Source of the DNA: Mixia osmundae IAM 14324
Taxonomy: Eukaryota; Basidiomycota; Mixiomycetes; Mixiales; Mixiaceae
Direction: 5' to 3'
DNA: 64,000 nucleotides
Assembly (NCBI RefSeq): GCF_000708205.1
Contig: NW_014575557.1
Location: forward strand, 620,143 to 684,142
Below are positions 1-9,620 of the stretch, piece by piece. A program made the translations under genes and the position numbers. The notes under the pieces are model-generated. The model was not told where the DNA came from, did no database searches, and worked only from the letters and a program-made list of their open reading frames with translations. Position 1 is the first letter of the stretch. Each line of letters starts with the position of its first letter.

Positions 1-100
1 ATAGCTTGGTCGACGTGCCATCCGCTCTGGTTCGAATGTCAGACGGTGTCTCGCTCGAAGATGAGCATCTTACCGGCAGATGTGGCAGCAAGTAGGACAT
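1..100 (-). CDS. DIB1: U5 snRNP protein DIB1/DIM1 (TXNL4A family), 5' part only
   Basis: Thioredoxin-fold component of the U5 and U4/U6.U5 tri-snRNP, needed for pre-mRNA splicing in the nucleus. Two exons are visible on the complement: 74-100 encodes MSYLLPHLP, and 1-26 encodes SGWHVDQAI before the window ends. The family starts almost invariantly MSYxLPHLxxGWxVDQAI, which fixes both the start codon and the splice. The 47-nt intron (27-73) has donor GTAAGA, a CTGAC branch and CCAG acceptor. About 18 of the usual ~142 residues are present; the rest lies to the left. It is divergent from UBC7, with 129 bp between the two ATGs, so a shared promoter is likely. The match is short but highly specific; I am fairly sure. 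Confidence 0.85.
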   Translation of the reverse strand, partial: MSYLLPHLPVRCSSSSETPSDIRTRADGTSTKL

Positions 101-229
101 GTCGTGCCACTCCGACCAGCAAAGGCGTCGGCGCGTCAAAAAGCAATTCCACTCGCCGCGATCTCGTCGAGTCTCCCGCCCAACTCGCCACATCCCGAGC
201 GAGGCAAAGCGTCACGAACCAGTCAGGGC

Positions 230-1103
230 ATGTCATCATCATCATCGAGCTTAGCACTCCGACGACAGCTCAACGGTCAGTCTCATCTGCCCCAGCCTCA
301 CCGAACCTCCATCGCGCGTACCACGTACCGTCACCCCTCATGTCGGCCCCCTTCACAAGCTCGCACAGGCCCAGTCGAGTGGATGCTGATGCTCGAGGGC
401 AATGACAGAGTTCAGGAAACACCCTGTCGATGGTTTCTCTGCCGGTCTGGTGGACGATGCCAACGTGTACGAATGGGAGATCACCATTTTCGGTCCCGCC
501 GATACACTCTAGTCAGTCGTCCTGCTTCGATCAGTCCGGCCTGACTTTGGACTGAGGAGGCGATGGTGTTGACAGCGAGGGAGGATTTCTGAGGGCGAGG
601 ATGAGCTTCCCTGAAGAATTCCCTTTGATGCCGCCCAAGCTCAAATTCGTCACGCCCATGTGGCATCCCAACAGTCAGGCTAGCTCCTCTCCATCAGCGT
701 TCCAGAGCTGACCGGAGACGTGTGCGACAGTCTACTCTGACGGTCAACTGTGCATCTCGATTCTCGCAAGTCACACATTGCTATCTGGCCGTCGCTCTGC
801 TGACGCGACGTCTACAGCACGCGCCGGGAGATGATCAGTACGGGTACGAAGATGCAGGCGAGAGATGGCTACCCGTACATACTGTCGAATCGATCGTAGG
901 TATCGCCCCACAAGACCAGCAAGCAGAAAAGCTGAATGGGTTCGCAGCTCCTCTCGGTCATCTCCTTGCTGTCGGCCGATGTACCCAGTCTAGACTCGCC
1001 CGCCAACATCGACGCCGCCAAAGAAGTCAGAGAAGATTATGCGAGCTACAAGAAGAAAGTGAGAAGGCTCGTCAGACGATCTGCAGAAGAAGCATACGAC
1101 TAG
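230..1103 (+). CDS. UBC7: Ubiquitin-conjugating enzyme E2, UBC7/UBE2G2 type
   Basis: E2 enzyme that hands ubiquitin to ER-associated degradation ligases (HRD1/DOA10 type) at the cytosolic ER face. Six exons: 230-275, 409-511, 576-673, 731-765, 818-895, 948-1103, giving 171 residues (S. cerevisiae Ubc7 has 165). Seen in order: HPVDGFSAG near residue 20, FPLMPPKLKF near 67, the HPN motif near 80, catalytic Cys at about residue 90 in SDGQLCISIL, and the UBC7-specific acidic loop after it (HAPGDDQYGYEDAGERW). Intron 4 (766-817) is GC-AG, with donor GCAAGT; its position is fixed because ISIL must join HAPGDD. The start codon opens a short serine run. The family call is certain; the ERAD role is inferred from the family. 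Confidence 0.95.
766..817 (+). other. GC-AG intron (UBC7 intron 4)
   Basis: Donor GCAAGT and acceptor CTACAG; 52 nt. There is no usable GT donor that preserves the invariant UBC7 sequence across the junction, so this is the best-supported GC-AG intron of the window. Confidence 0.85.
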
Positions 1104-1356
1104 ACGATACCCATCCTCTCTCCGCGGTTGGACGATCTCTCTCGCAATCGCAATTCGTGTTGCCCAAGAGCACACTGGGCGAGAAGTATACAAGACAAGA
1201 CGACCGTCTGATCTACATCACCTGTTGTTGAAAGTTCGCCACATCGATGTATCATACCGCGCAATCACCCCACCTCTCGTTTCGCGGGTGGGCTATACAC
1301 TCTTGAGTACAATCGCAACAACATGCCCTCACAGGAGCTCAAGAGGGAAGGTCGCA

Positions 1357-2263
1357 CTATGACTTGGACGGAGAACGACGGAGTGAAGCAATCTCTGCGT
1401 CTTTTGCGACAAGGGTGTTCTTTGCCTCTGCGAGCATCTTCTTGCTCGACTCTACCTGGGCTTGGAGTTCTTGTATGTGCTGATCGGTCATGAGCTTCTC
1501 GAGCGTCCACTTTTCGATATTGCTCGCTTCTGCCTCCTTGAGCTCCTTGATGTATCCGCTCGCCGCTATCAGAATATCTCCCTTGTTCTTGTTCTCGCCC
1601 GGGATGATCTTGCCCAGCTCTTCTATGCCCAGATTGATCCCCAGCCGTCGCTTGCGCTCTACTTCTTTCTGCAGATCGAGGATCCCCAATCAGCTCCTTC
1701 GAAGTGATCAAGAATGCAGGCTCACATGATTATCCTTGCGAACCCGGTCGTTGTCTCTCTCGCCAACAGAATCATCTCGGCTCATCCGGGGTCGTTTGGC
1801 AGGTGTGCTCCCGTCCGAAGCTACCCTGACATCCTGTTTTCCTTCTTCCTCTAGCCTTCTACCGGGAGTGAACCGAGCAGGAGCAGGCGAACTGACGAGC
1901 GCATGGTGGCCGTATCCCTCGCCCGGCGCAGAGACGGGATAATTGCCATACTCTGCACTTCCTGAAGCATGGGGAGCAGAAGCAGGTGATCGAACGGGAG
2001 GTGTACCGTCGTACGATGGTTGGACGGGGTAAGTCTGAGTCGAACTGGGCGCTCTGCGAGTGACTTCTTCGTTTGTTGGCTCAGCCTTGGGAGTGCCGCG
2101 CAGCGCAGCCTGAGAGCGAGGCGTGTTGCCAATGTTGGGATCAATCTGTGACTCTTGTATTGACCTGCACGAGGTCGGAAAACTCCTCAGTGGCAGCGAA
2201 GCGTGACGCATGGAGTTGAGCTTACCTGGTCGACATGCTTGCCGCCGGAGAAGGATGCGCCAT
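1357..2263 (-). CDS. CBF1: bHLH transcription factor, CBF1 type
   Basis: Basic helix-loop-helix factor; in yeasts Cbf1 binds CACGTG at centromeres and at sulfur/methionine and respiratory promoters. Exons on the complement: 2226-2263, 1726-2164, 1357-1668 (262 residues). The N-terminal ~155 residues are low complexity (Pro/Ser/Ala). The basic region and helix 1 read KEVERKRRLGINLGIEELG. Helix 2 and the zipper include KNKGDILIAASGYIKELK followed by NIEKWTLEKLM, a signature that separates CBF1 from other fungal bHLH proteins. The basic region is thin on the upstream side (RKDNHKEVERKRR), and the usual His-Glu-Arg contacts appear as HKEVERKRR. It converges with UBC7 and is divergent from the WBP4-like gene (248 bp). 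The start is supported by an intron with donor GTAAGC. Confidence 0.85.
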
Positions 2264-2511
2264 GAGCGGGACCGTCGAGGGGGAGGGATGCCAAGGGTGA
2301 CGAGGCTGGGGACAGTGATGGGTGAGATGGGAAGAGTGCGCCTTGACGACCCTGATCACCTCGCCTGCCCCGTGCTGCAGTCACGAGACTGATCCGAGGT
2401 CACGGGGCTCGAGCAAGTCACGAGGTCGAAGGTCGAGCCTCTGGTGACACGTAGGCACCTCGGCACTCACAGATTCAGTCTGCGCTGGTCTGACAAGATT
2501 GAGCGACCAAC

Positions 2512-3601
2512 ATGGCAGACTACTGGGTCAGGTCAGTATCCTGTCCATCTTTGCATGGCCATGAGCTGATGCGAGGACGGGAGCAGCACGAAGAAGCATT
2601 ACTGCAAAGTGTGCAATGTCCACATCAACGATGACAAACCGTCTCGGACCCAGCATGAGACCGGCTTGCGACACAAGGGCAACATGGAGCGCTACGTCAA
2701 GTCGATCTACAAGAAATCGGAGCAGGATGCAAAGGAGAAGCGCACGAACGAGAGGGAGATGAGAAAGATCGAGTCTGCCGCCATGGCATCCATGCCTGCT
2801 CTTCCTCCTCCTCCTCGCAGCACGCAAGCTACCGCGCCAGCTGCACCCAGCCAAGCTTGGAAACCTTCCGCAGCTGGTTACTCTTCTGCTCTCTCGCTTG
2901 GCTTGGTCAATCAAGAGGAGATAGAGAGGCACAGTCAGGCTATGCGAGAAGCGAGCGAAGCAAGAGTCGGTCAGTGGCAAACCGTCGCGTCTACTTCTGC
3001 CCGACCTGCTCGTCCACCGAGACCGATTCCGGCAAGAGAGCAGGAGGAAGAAGGAGTGAGCTATCGCACTCTGACGGAGAGGAGGCTGGAGACAGACGAC
3101 GACGACGAGGAATTCGACCTGGGCAGTATTACCATCAAGAAGAGAGACACTCCCGCGCCCTCTCGCTACAGAATGAACGCGATCCCCTTGGCGCCCGTCA
3201 CGGGTGCTTGGACGGAATCTGCCAAAGTAGCAGTGAAGCAGGAGCATATTCCTCTGCTACCGGGACAAGCAGAAATGGAGAGGATGGTCGCTGCTGCTCA
3301 AGCTCAACAGATCGCAAGAGATCAGAAGATGCCTCGCATCACTATCAAGAACGAGATCAAGACTGAGCAGGTAGAGCCCGAACCGGATGCGGACGACATC
3401 AAGCCTGAATTGTCAGATACTAAGCCAGCTCTGGTGGATACCAAGCCGAATTTGACAGACATAACGCCAGAGGCAGAAGAGACGAAGCCCGTCATTTCGG
3501 CAGGTCCACCGGCGGAAGAGAAAGTGTCGATGTTCAAAAAGAGAAAAGCGCCCGAGCACCTCAAGCAGCGGCCGGGCATCGTCAAACTCAAAGTACGATG
3601 A
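2512..3601 (+). CDS. WBP4/FBP21-like U1-type zinc-finger splicing factor
   Basis: Probable spliceosome-associated protein of the WW-domain-binding-protein-4 family. Exons 2512-2531 and 2587-3601 give 344 residues. The start MADYWVSTKKHYCKVC matches the family start, and the U1-type C2H2 finger (HYCKVCN...HETGLRHKGN, residues ~10-35) is complete. The middle is Pro/Ala-rich and charged (coiled-coil-like KSEQDAKEKRTNERE). The C-terminal third has a degenerate acidic repeat built on DTKP/DIKP, and the end is basic (MFKKRKAPEHLKQRPG). I see no WW domain, which vertebrate WBP4 has. The first exon is only 20 nt. Converges with glycosyltransferase copy A, 92 bp between stops. Confidence 0.65.
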
Positions 3602-3693
3602 CGGACCTTCGCAGCTAAGCAACACTGGTACGACGCTGCATGAACCGCAGACGTCCTCGAATACTCATGGTCGAACGCGATCAAGAGAGGCAA

Positions 3694-5421
3694 TCAAGCT
3701 GGAGCCATTCTAGGGTACAACACTGGCTTGCTGAACGCCCACGCTTCGCCTCGTTCTCTGGCAACTCTACGTTCCTCCCGAGCCTCGACAGATTCTCGGA
3801 GGCAAGCCACCTCACAGCCTGGCACCAACCATAATCCGTAGCAGATCTTGAGTCGTTTGTACGTTTGGGGAACGTCACTCAACAGCTCAAAGGGTGACAC
3901 TGGCATTCCTCCCGGATTGAGCGAGACGACCTCGGTGGACTCGTAGACCGGGCTGTCCAGAGCGGCTAAGATCTGCGAGTACTGTCGATAGAATTGCATC
4001 GTCAATGTGAGCGGCTCGTACGCTCTTGTGGGTCGTTGGAGATGCGCTGGACGATGGGCGAGGTAACGAGGTTCGAGAACGGTAATGTTGAATTCGTCTT
4101 CGGTCTCGTGAAAAGGCAGTACGGCCCAAATATCGCGATTGCGCGCATGAGGGTGTAGACTCGCATTGACGTACATTGCTGTGGGCGGCAGAAGCAAGTC
4201 TCTGCCAGTTTGGGCTGCCAGTGCGACAGCAACAGCGAGAGTGGCCTGGATGCTCGATTCATCGCCGGCAAGCGCATCAAGGGAAAGTATCCTCCGTGGC
4301 CTGCTGTAGTATCCGTCTACATCTTGCGTAAAACCATGGGCAGCAGCCAGTGTGCGTCTCATGGGGTAATCATCGACGCACGTCGTGTGGATCAACGCAG
4401 TCTCGGCAGGAATTCCGTAGCTGAGGTGAAACTGCACAAATCTGATCCGGTCGAGATAGTGCACGCCGAGGCCCCAGGGTGTACCGAACTTGCGCTCGTG
4501 CGCGCCGATGGTATAGTTGGCGTAAGTGATCTCGAGCACACGGTTCATCGCGCCTTGATCCCATTGCCCGACTCGGTTGATGAGCTCGTCGAATGCTCGA
4601 CGAAAGAGCTCGACGGCTTTGCTGCTTCCATCGCTGATGATGACGCCCACATTGACATCACTAGATCCTTCGTAGGTGAACGAGACGCCGAAACCCGTCT
4701 CGCTGTATTTCGGCAAAAACGGATAAGGATCATACCGCAGCCAGACATCGCCTTCGACAAAGAAACTTCGGTAGCCCGCTTCTGCGATTTCCTTGAGGGC
4801 AAGTAGCTTGGTCACCATCAGAGGTGGCTTGTCAGGCCACTGTCGCGCAGGCTGGTAGAATCCACCGTAGCCAAAGAGTTCCCGTTCGTTGCAAAGATCA
4901 ATGCAAGCCTGATCGAGGCAGATAACGAGAAGATCTTGATGACTGCGCCTCTTGCCATAGATCTCGCTGTCAAAGTCGATGTCGCCGTCGTTGATCTGTT
5001 GGCTCCAGACATCTATAGAGCTGATCTCCGTCGAAGGCTGCACGCGACCGGGCGCACGAGGCAGCGTGCCATCGCTCAATCGCTGAAGGAACAGCGTCAG
5101 ATCCGTTCCACCCTGACGAAGGTAGTTGGCATCGAGCAAAGTCACCCAGAGAAAGTCATCTGGAGGCAGTCTGCCTATCCGCTGACGTAGAAAGGTGCTC
5201 AAGGGCGTACTATCGTTGATGCTCGTTGCAGTCGGGTAGAATGTGTGTCGTCCTGGTCGAGCACTGCTATACTGCAATGTCCGATACCTGCCGTTTGAAC
5301 GCTGATGCTCGAGGTAAGGAGCATAGGCGGCTAATGAGATTGTGAGGAGGAGGACGAGCATGCCCATCAGCTGTCGATTCTGCTGCCATGCTCTCGTTGT
5401 CTGGGTCGTACCCAATTGCAT
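3694..5421 (-). CDS. Type II membrane glycosyltransferase (nucleotide-diphospho-sugar transferase family, GT77-like), copy A
   Basis: Predicted Golgi/ER lumenal sugar transferase; donor and acceptor unknown. One uninterrupted 575-residue frame. A signal anchor lies at ~17-35 (LMGMLVLLLTISLAAY). The core resembles the nucleotid_trans domain: DLLVICLDQACIDLC near 163, then FFVEGDVWLRYDPYP near 220, where the family normally has D-x-D before VWLRxP. Here it is E-G-D, and the same change is present in copy B. Further conserved blocks are NVGVII, GQWDQGAMN and TPWGLGVHYLD. It has no introns, unlike almost every neighbour. A close paralogue lies at 21210-22895 in the opposite orientation. The family assignment rests on these motifs only. 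Confidence 0.7.
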   Translation of the reverse strand: MQLGTTQTTRAWQQNRQLMGMLVLLLTISLAAYAPYLEHQRSNGRYRTLQYSSARPGRHTFYPTATSINDSTPLSTFLRQRIGRLPPDDFLWVTLLDANYLRQGGTDLTLFLQRLSDGTLPRAPGRVQPSTEISSIDVWSQQINDGDIDFDSEIYGKRRSHQDLLVICLDQACIDLCNERELFGYGGFYQPARQWPDKPPLMVTKLLALKEIAEAGYRSFFVEGDVWLRYDPYPFLPKYSETGFGVSFTYEGSSDVNVGVIISDGSSKAVELFRRAFDELINRVGQWDQGAMNRVLEITYANYTIGAHERKFGTPWGLGVHYLDRIRFVQFHLSYGIPAETALIHTTCVDDYPMRRTLAAAHGFTQDVDGYYSRPRRILSLDALAGDESSIQATLAVAVALAAQTGRDLLLPPTAMYVNASLHPHARNRDIWAVLPFHETEDEFNITVLEPRYLAHRPAHLQRPTRAYEPLTLTMQFYRQYSQILAALDSPVYESTEVVSLNPGGMPVSPFELLSDVPQTYKRLKICYGLWLVPGCEVACLRESVEAREERRVARERGEAWAFSKPVLYPRMAPA

Positions 5422-5801
5422 GTAAGGCTAAACAGGACAAGCACTGCTACAGAGCATACGGACGGGTCTTTGGGAATATGGGATATCACAAATTCCCGCT
5501 GAGGCGCACGGTCATGATCTTTGCATGCATGTGATCGAAAAAGGTCGATCATCAGTTCTGTGTCTCTCAAAAATTGATTCGTCGCGCTGCAACGAATGTC
5601 TGTCGAACTGACAGTAACGTAGTAAAATGACTAACATGACCGGTCTATTCGCACATGTCCATAGCATCCTCTTCCCGCGACACCTTGACACGCAGATATC
5701 AGGATCTCAGCCGGGACAAGGAATTCGAGAAGAAGATACAGTGATGCCTGATGCATGCAGCGTATCGTCACAGACATGCGCATGTCGACAAACGAGAGTC
5801 T
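5422..5801. other. Intergenic, 380 bp, upstream of glycosyltransferase copy A
   Basis: Promoter side of copy A and 3' side of MRPS9. It holds one short plus-strand frame from 5655 (29 codons, starting MSIASSSRDTLTRRY and rich in charged residues) that I cannot assign or support. I see no RNA gene or repeat. Confidence 0.4.
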
Positions 5802-6862
5802 TCACCGTTTGACCCAAGTGTACGACTTGCGCGCCTTTGGCTTGCCCGTCTTCTTCCTCTCGACCATTCGGGGGTCTCTCGTCAGGAGTTTCTCTGCGAT
5901 CATGGATGAGCTAGAGCCGTGCACGGGGACCACCAGAGGCTACCTTTACGTAAAGGTCGTCTGGCGCCTTCTTGCAGGGTTGCCAGACATTTCGCAATGC
6001 CCAATTGGATCGCTTGAGCTTGTCCGCTCACACCGCCTCCTCTTGCAATAGCAAACGTGTTGTAGGCTCCGAGTGATCCCGTCAGAGCGAACGGCCGCAA
6101 GATGAGATTGCGTAGATGGACATCCCTGAATCGTTCAGAGATGGACGTGCCATTGACAATCATCTCTCCCAGCTGATCCTCCGGTGCACCTTCCTTGCTT
6201 GTCGGGACCAGCCAGACTCGCGCAGAACTGTTCTTCCTCGCTCCGTAGCTGTACACTCTACCAAACTCGTCAGGTACCGCGGGCTTGCTATCCCCTTCGC
6301 CTCCAGGCGGCAGTGGGCTCTTGTAAGCGCCGATGGCAGCTTCGAACCTCTTTCGCAAGTCTTTCGACAGGTACTCTGTCCCGAGTGAGTCTGCAAAGAC
6401 GAGCAGAGGTTGTAACGATCGCAATTGGCTCAATGTCGAGATCATCGCTCGATAGTCTGCCAGGCGGATCTTGCAAGACAAGCGCCCAGATAATGCAGGT
6501 CGAGTTCCCCAACCTGATCCCCGACGTCGGTAGCCAGCATTGACGAGATCGACGATATTGGAAGGAACGGCGATCTTTGCCTGGGATGCCGGTGAATCGT
6601 AGCGAGGCAGGAAACCGTTCTCATGTAGCGCAGACCGTACTTCGGATAGCAGCTTGTCTAGCTTGATCTGTGCGTCACTCAGCGTGGGTCGTCCGGTGAA
6701 CCATGACTCTGAGGGCGGCTTAGGCGTCACGATGGCGTTGGAATTTGGGGGCAGACTGCCTGGGAAGAAAGCTCCCGTCGAAGTCGAAGCTTGCCTTGCT
6801 GGCAGTGCTTGCGGCTGTCTGAGCTGTCTCAGTGCGTTGCGGCAGCATCGCAGCAGCGTCAT
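5802..6862 (-). CDS. MRPS9: Mitochondrial small-subunit ribosomal protein uS9m
   Basis: Component of the mitochondrial 37S ribosomal subunit; its C-terminal tail reaches the tRNA in the decoding site. Exons on the complement are 5944-6862 and 5802-5893 (336 residues), joined by a 50-nt intron (5894-5943). The first ~30 residues are Arg/Gln/Ser-rich without acids, as in a mitochondrial presequence. The S9 domain occupies the last ~130 residues: [28 protein letters not shown], then [24 protein letters not shown]. The tail [20 protein letters not shown] ends in the canonical basic K-R. An upstream in-frame extension to 7027 is open but unlikely, because the targeting peptide starts at 6862. Confidence 0.93.
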
Positions 6863-7196
6863 ACGGCCTGCGAAGCGACAAAACTCGCTCCTGGCAGCAC
6901 CAGGGTCGCGCCGTCGGTAAGTGTCACATAGCAGCCTGACAAGCACCGTCACTGTTGTCTGCGAGAATAAGACGACATACGAGGTAAGCAAGCCGGTCGA
7001 CGATAGCCTAGACCAGCAATTTGACACAGACTGGGACAGGCACGGCTTTCACACGGGTACAAGACGCGCGAAAAGACAGTTCGCAGGTGCATAGACTCTG
7101 CTTTGACAAGGATCCAGTATATTAGCGCGCCATCTCTAGACTCGCCGCTACTTCTGCTTCTTCGGAGGATCTGCACGCGCGAATACACTGTAGACA
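6863..7196. other. Divergent intergenic region, 334 bp
   Basis: Lies between the starts of MRPS9 and the SAP-like membrane protein and must carry both promoters. The MRPS9 frame stays open into it for 165 bp. I see no TATA box, RNA gene or repeat. Confidence 0.4.
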
Positions 7197-8596
7197 ATGT
7201 CAAGCCCTAGCTATGCTGGCTCGCTGCGACCCAAACGCAAGGGCGAACTCGTGGGTACGTGCACCAATTGCTTTCTTGCCGCCCCACAAGCTCACGTGCT
7301 CCCCTTGTTCCCTCCCCTCACTTTCAACTGGCCGTGCAACGTACGTCACATTTGGGAATCCTGTCACTTTCATCTGTCGCGATGGTCGTCGTCGCGTCAC
7401 AGAGATCGTCGAGGCGCTCGGATTGGATGCAGGGGAGCATTCAAAGGCGGAATTGGAACAGATCATCAGGGAGCATATCAAATCGTCCACCGACGTCCAG
7501 ACTTCGACGCAGTTCTCGGGTCTCTGGGACTCGATGACCGAATCTGGCTCTGCACGCTCTCGCCAGGGCAGGAAATCAGAAGTGCAAGTCGTTTTCCAGG
7601 CTCAAACTTGCTCGGGGCTGACTGCCTGACTTTCTGTAGGAGCTCCCCGCCAGAGTCGAATGCTGCGGACAAAGTCTCAGCGGCGGTCAACGGCTACATC
7701 TCTGACGCCGCGAATGCACTCTCCGGATCGTCGGTCGAGAAAGCAATGGCGGACGCGAGCAGCACCGTGCAGCGTGTCGCAGGCAAAGTCGTCGAGTCAG
7801 GCTCGACTGAACTCGACAAAGCTTTGGCTACCATCGACACAGATACCCGTCAGGTTGCACGTTATTACGATCGCACTGCTGCTTCCATCTCGGGCGTGGT
7901 CGCGAAATACGCTGGCAAGGTTGGAGACGATGCCGCCAAATCCGCCGTACGCGTGCAGACTGTGCGTACCATGTCAAAAGCGATTGATGTCCTCCTGACG
8001 ATAGAGCAGGGCTTGAGCAATACTTGGATCCTCATTGTGCTCGGTGTGCTCATCGAAGTCGCATTCTTTGTCCTGAGCTCTGCGTCTTGGCACAAGAAGG
8101 CGAGTGGGCTCGCTCAATCCCTGGTATGGGGCTAAAAATTAAAGCGCAGTATTCTTTCGGAGGATACAACTATGCTTGGCTACCTCTGACACCCAACTTT
8201 ATGTTCAGTGTCACCTTGCCCGACATTCTTGTGCTCTGGCAGTTCACCTTCAAACGATTCTTTTCGCTCTGGGCACTCCTCACACTCGTTACGCCCTTGA
8301 TCGTGAGCAAATTCATCGTCTTCCCCTCGCCTCCAGAATGGCTCGATGAGGATGGCAATATTATTCCGAACGATCGTCTCGAACGCGCTTCGCCCGTTAC
8401 TTTCGCCGTCGTCAGGCTCGCGATTGTCTACTACATCAGCTATATTGCGCCACAAGCGCCTCTCGGATGGAACTCGGACCTCATCCATCGATTTGCTCAA
8501 GTACAAATGCTCGTCTCCTCCGTCGTGGCCGCTCTGACAATCTATGGCGATCTCGTCGAAGTCAGAGACGAAGTCGCTGCTGCCGAACTCGAGTAG
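7197..8596 (+). CDS. Uncharacterised four-TM membrane protein with SAP-like N-terminus
   Basis: Function unknown. Exons 7197-7254, 7403-7583, 7640-8099, 8150-8596 give 381 residues. The N-terminus RPKRKGELVEIVEALGL plus KAELEQIIREHI looks like a SAP helix-extension-helix. A helical segment (~95-200, possibly coiled, with VNGYISDAANALSG and STVQRVAGKVV) follows. Four hydrophobic spans come next: NTWILIVLGVLIEVAFFVL, the LWALLTLVTPLIVSKFIVF segment, VTFAVVRLAIVYYISYIA and a last one near 355. Intron 2 is GC-AG (donor GCAAGT). Intron 3 can be read as a 50-nt GC-AG intron (8100-8149) or an implausible 26-nt GT-AG intron (8124-8149); both keep frame. Intron 1 is long for this genome (148 nt). It converges with the 99-residue gene. 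Confidence 0.7.
7584..7639 (+). other. GC-AG intron (membrane protein intron 2)
   Basis: Donor GCAAGT, CTGAC branch, acceptor CTGTAG; 56 nt. Joins the frame ending RKSE to the frame starting SSPPESNAAD. Confidence 0.65.
8100..8149 (+). other. Probable GC-AG intron (membrane protein intron 3)
   Basis: Donor GCGAGT, acceptor GCGCAG; 50 nt, the usual size here. The only GT alternative starts at 8124 and would be 26 nt. Confidence 0.5.
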
Positions 8597-8902
8597 ACAT
8601 GCTCGCTCGCATCAAGATACCCCGCCGAGCGTCACATCAGAAGGAAAACGTCGATTTGCTACAACCACAAGAAGACATTAATCTGATTCAATACGTCCCA
8701 TGTTGTCTTTTTCTTTTCAAAGAATGGATCTCCCCCTGGTTATGGCTCCGAATGTGCATCATATCGTGAGTTGTCGCAGCAATGAAATTGTCGTGCGAGG
8801 GTCGCCTTCGCTAGTAGCGAGCGAGGCTGCATATGGCTATGCTGTTGATGGGACAGGCACCGTCCAAGGCTGCAGCGGCGGCTTCGAGACAGCGCGTGCG
8901 TG
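8597..8902. other. Convergent 3' intergenic region, 306 bp
   Basis: Shared downstream region of two converging genes. It contains a T-rich stretch (TCTTTTTCTTTTC near 8706) but no coding or RNA gene that I can support. Confidence 0.4.
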
Positions 8903-9257
8903 TCATCGCGTCGAGATAACAGGTGCAGCCTGCGCATGGATCTGCGGAGACTCTTGCATGAGCTCGCTTGTCGAAGTGATCAGTCGGCAAGCTCACGCGG
9001 TCAACCAAGCTCTGCACACGGTCGAGTTGCAGTCTGACTACTCTGACTTCCCTGCGTAACAGGAACATGTCCAGATGGTCTTCTGCTGTGTCCTCGCTGC
9101 TCTTCTGACGACGCTGCAGTCTGCGTGCCGCAGTTCTCTCTTTAGCCAGCAGCTCGCCGAGTCGAACGCCGAGTGGATAAGAGTGCTCTTTAGATATAAT
9201 CTTGGCCGCTCGTCCTATTGCGAGATGATAGAGCACTTCTTGCTTGCTCTCTGTCAT
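8903..9257 (-). CDS. Small helical protein of unknown function, 99 residues
   Basis: I do not recognise this gene. Exons on the complement are 8997-9257 and 8903-8941, joined by a 55-nt intron with donor GTGAGC, branch CTGATCAC and acceptor CCGCAG; that clean intron is the best evidence that the gene is real. The product is rich in Lys, Arg, Glu and Leu and almost entirely helical by eye: GELLAKERTAARRLQRRQ and EVRVVRLQLDRVQSLVDR suggest a coiled-coil or subunit-type small protein. There is no signal peptide or membrane segment. Without the splice the frame runs on to 8811 (148 residues) with a less protein-like tail. Confidence 0.5.
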
Positions 9258-9620
9258 CGAATGCCAGGGTTCATTTCTGTGAGCCTAAATGCAATGCGCA
9301 GCGAGGCAGACGCGAAAGCCCAAGCCTCATGTTAGCGGCTCACGTAAGCGCAACCGAGGGCTGAGGTCGGAGAGGAGCGGGCCGCCGGCTAATGAGAGAG
9401 GGCGGCTGCCTCATTTTGCGCACGCGCGCAAATTGGTGAATTCCGTCAGCGTGGCAGGCAGCAAATACCGATTCTTGAATACTGAGCGCGCGTGGCTTCT
9501 GTGCTAAATTTGTTAGGTTTGATGACGCGATGGCCCGAAAGCGGCAAATCTAGCTGGGGCGGATAGAGCCAGGTGCTTGTCACCTCTTCCACGGAGTTCA
9601 GCGGGCAGATTTTGCACAGC
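9258..9620. other. Intergenic, 363 bp, between HEM3 3' end and the 99-residue gene
   Basis: Includes the promoter of the small gene and the HEM3 3' region. GC-rich in the middle, with alternating purine-pyrimidine stretches (GCGCACGCGCGC near 9418). No gene recognised. Confidence 0.4.

Noticed and set aside
29-37. GGTTCGAAT resembling a tRNA B box
   Set aside because: It lies in the DIB1 intron; the flanks do not form a T-arm and no A box or acceptor stem is nearby.
39-257. 72-codon minus-strand frame ending AGKMLIFERDTV, at first taken for the end of a WD-repeat protein
   Set aside because: Its 3' part is the DIB1 intron and the rest overlaps the DIB1 start in another frame.
2528-3247. 239-codon antisense frame over the WBP4-like gene
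   Set aside because: Low-complexity Arg/Leu/Ser shadow of a real coding exon; no motif and no splice support.
9520-9526. TGATGAC, a possible snoRNA C box
   Set aside because: No D box at a suitable distance and no terminal stem.
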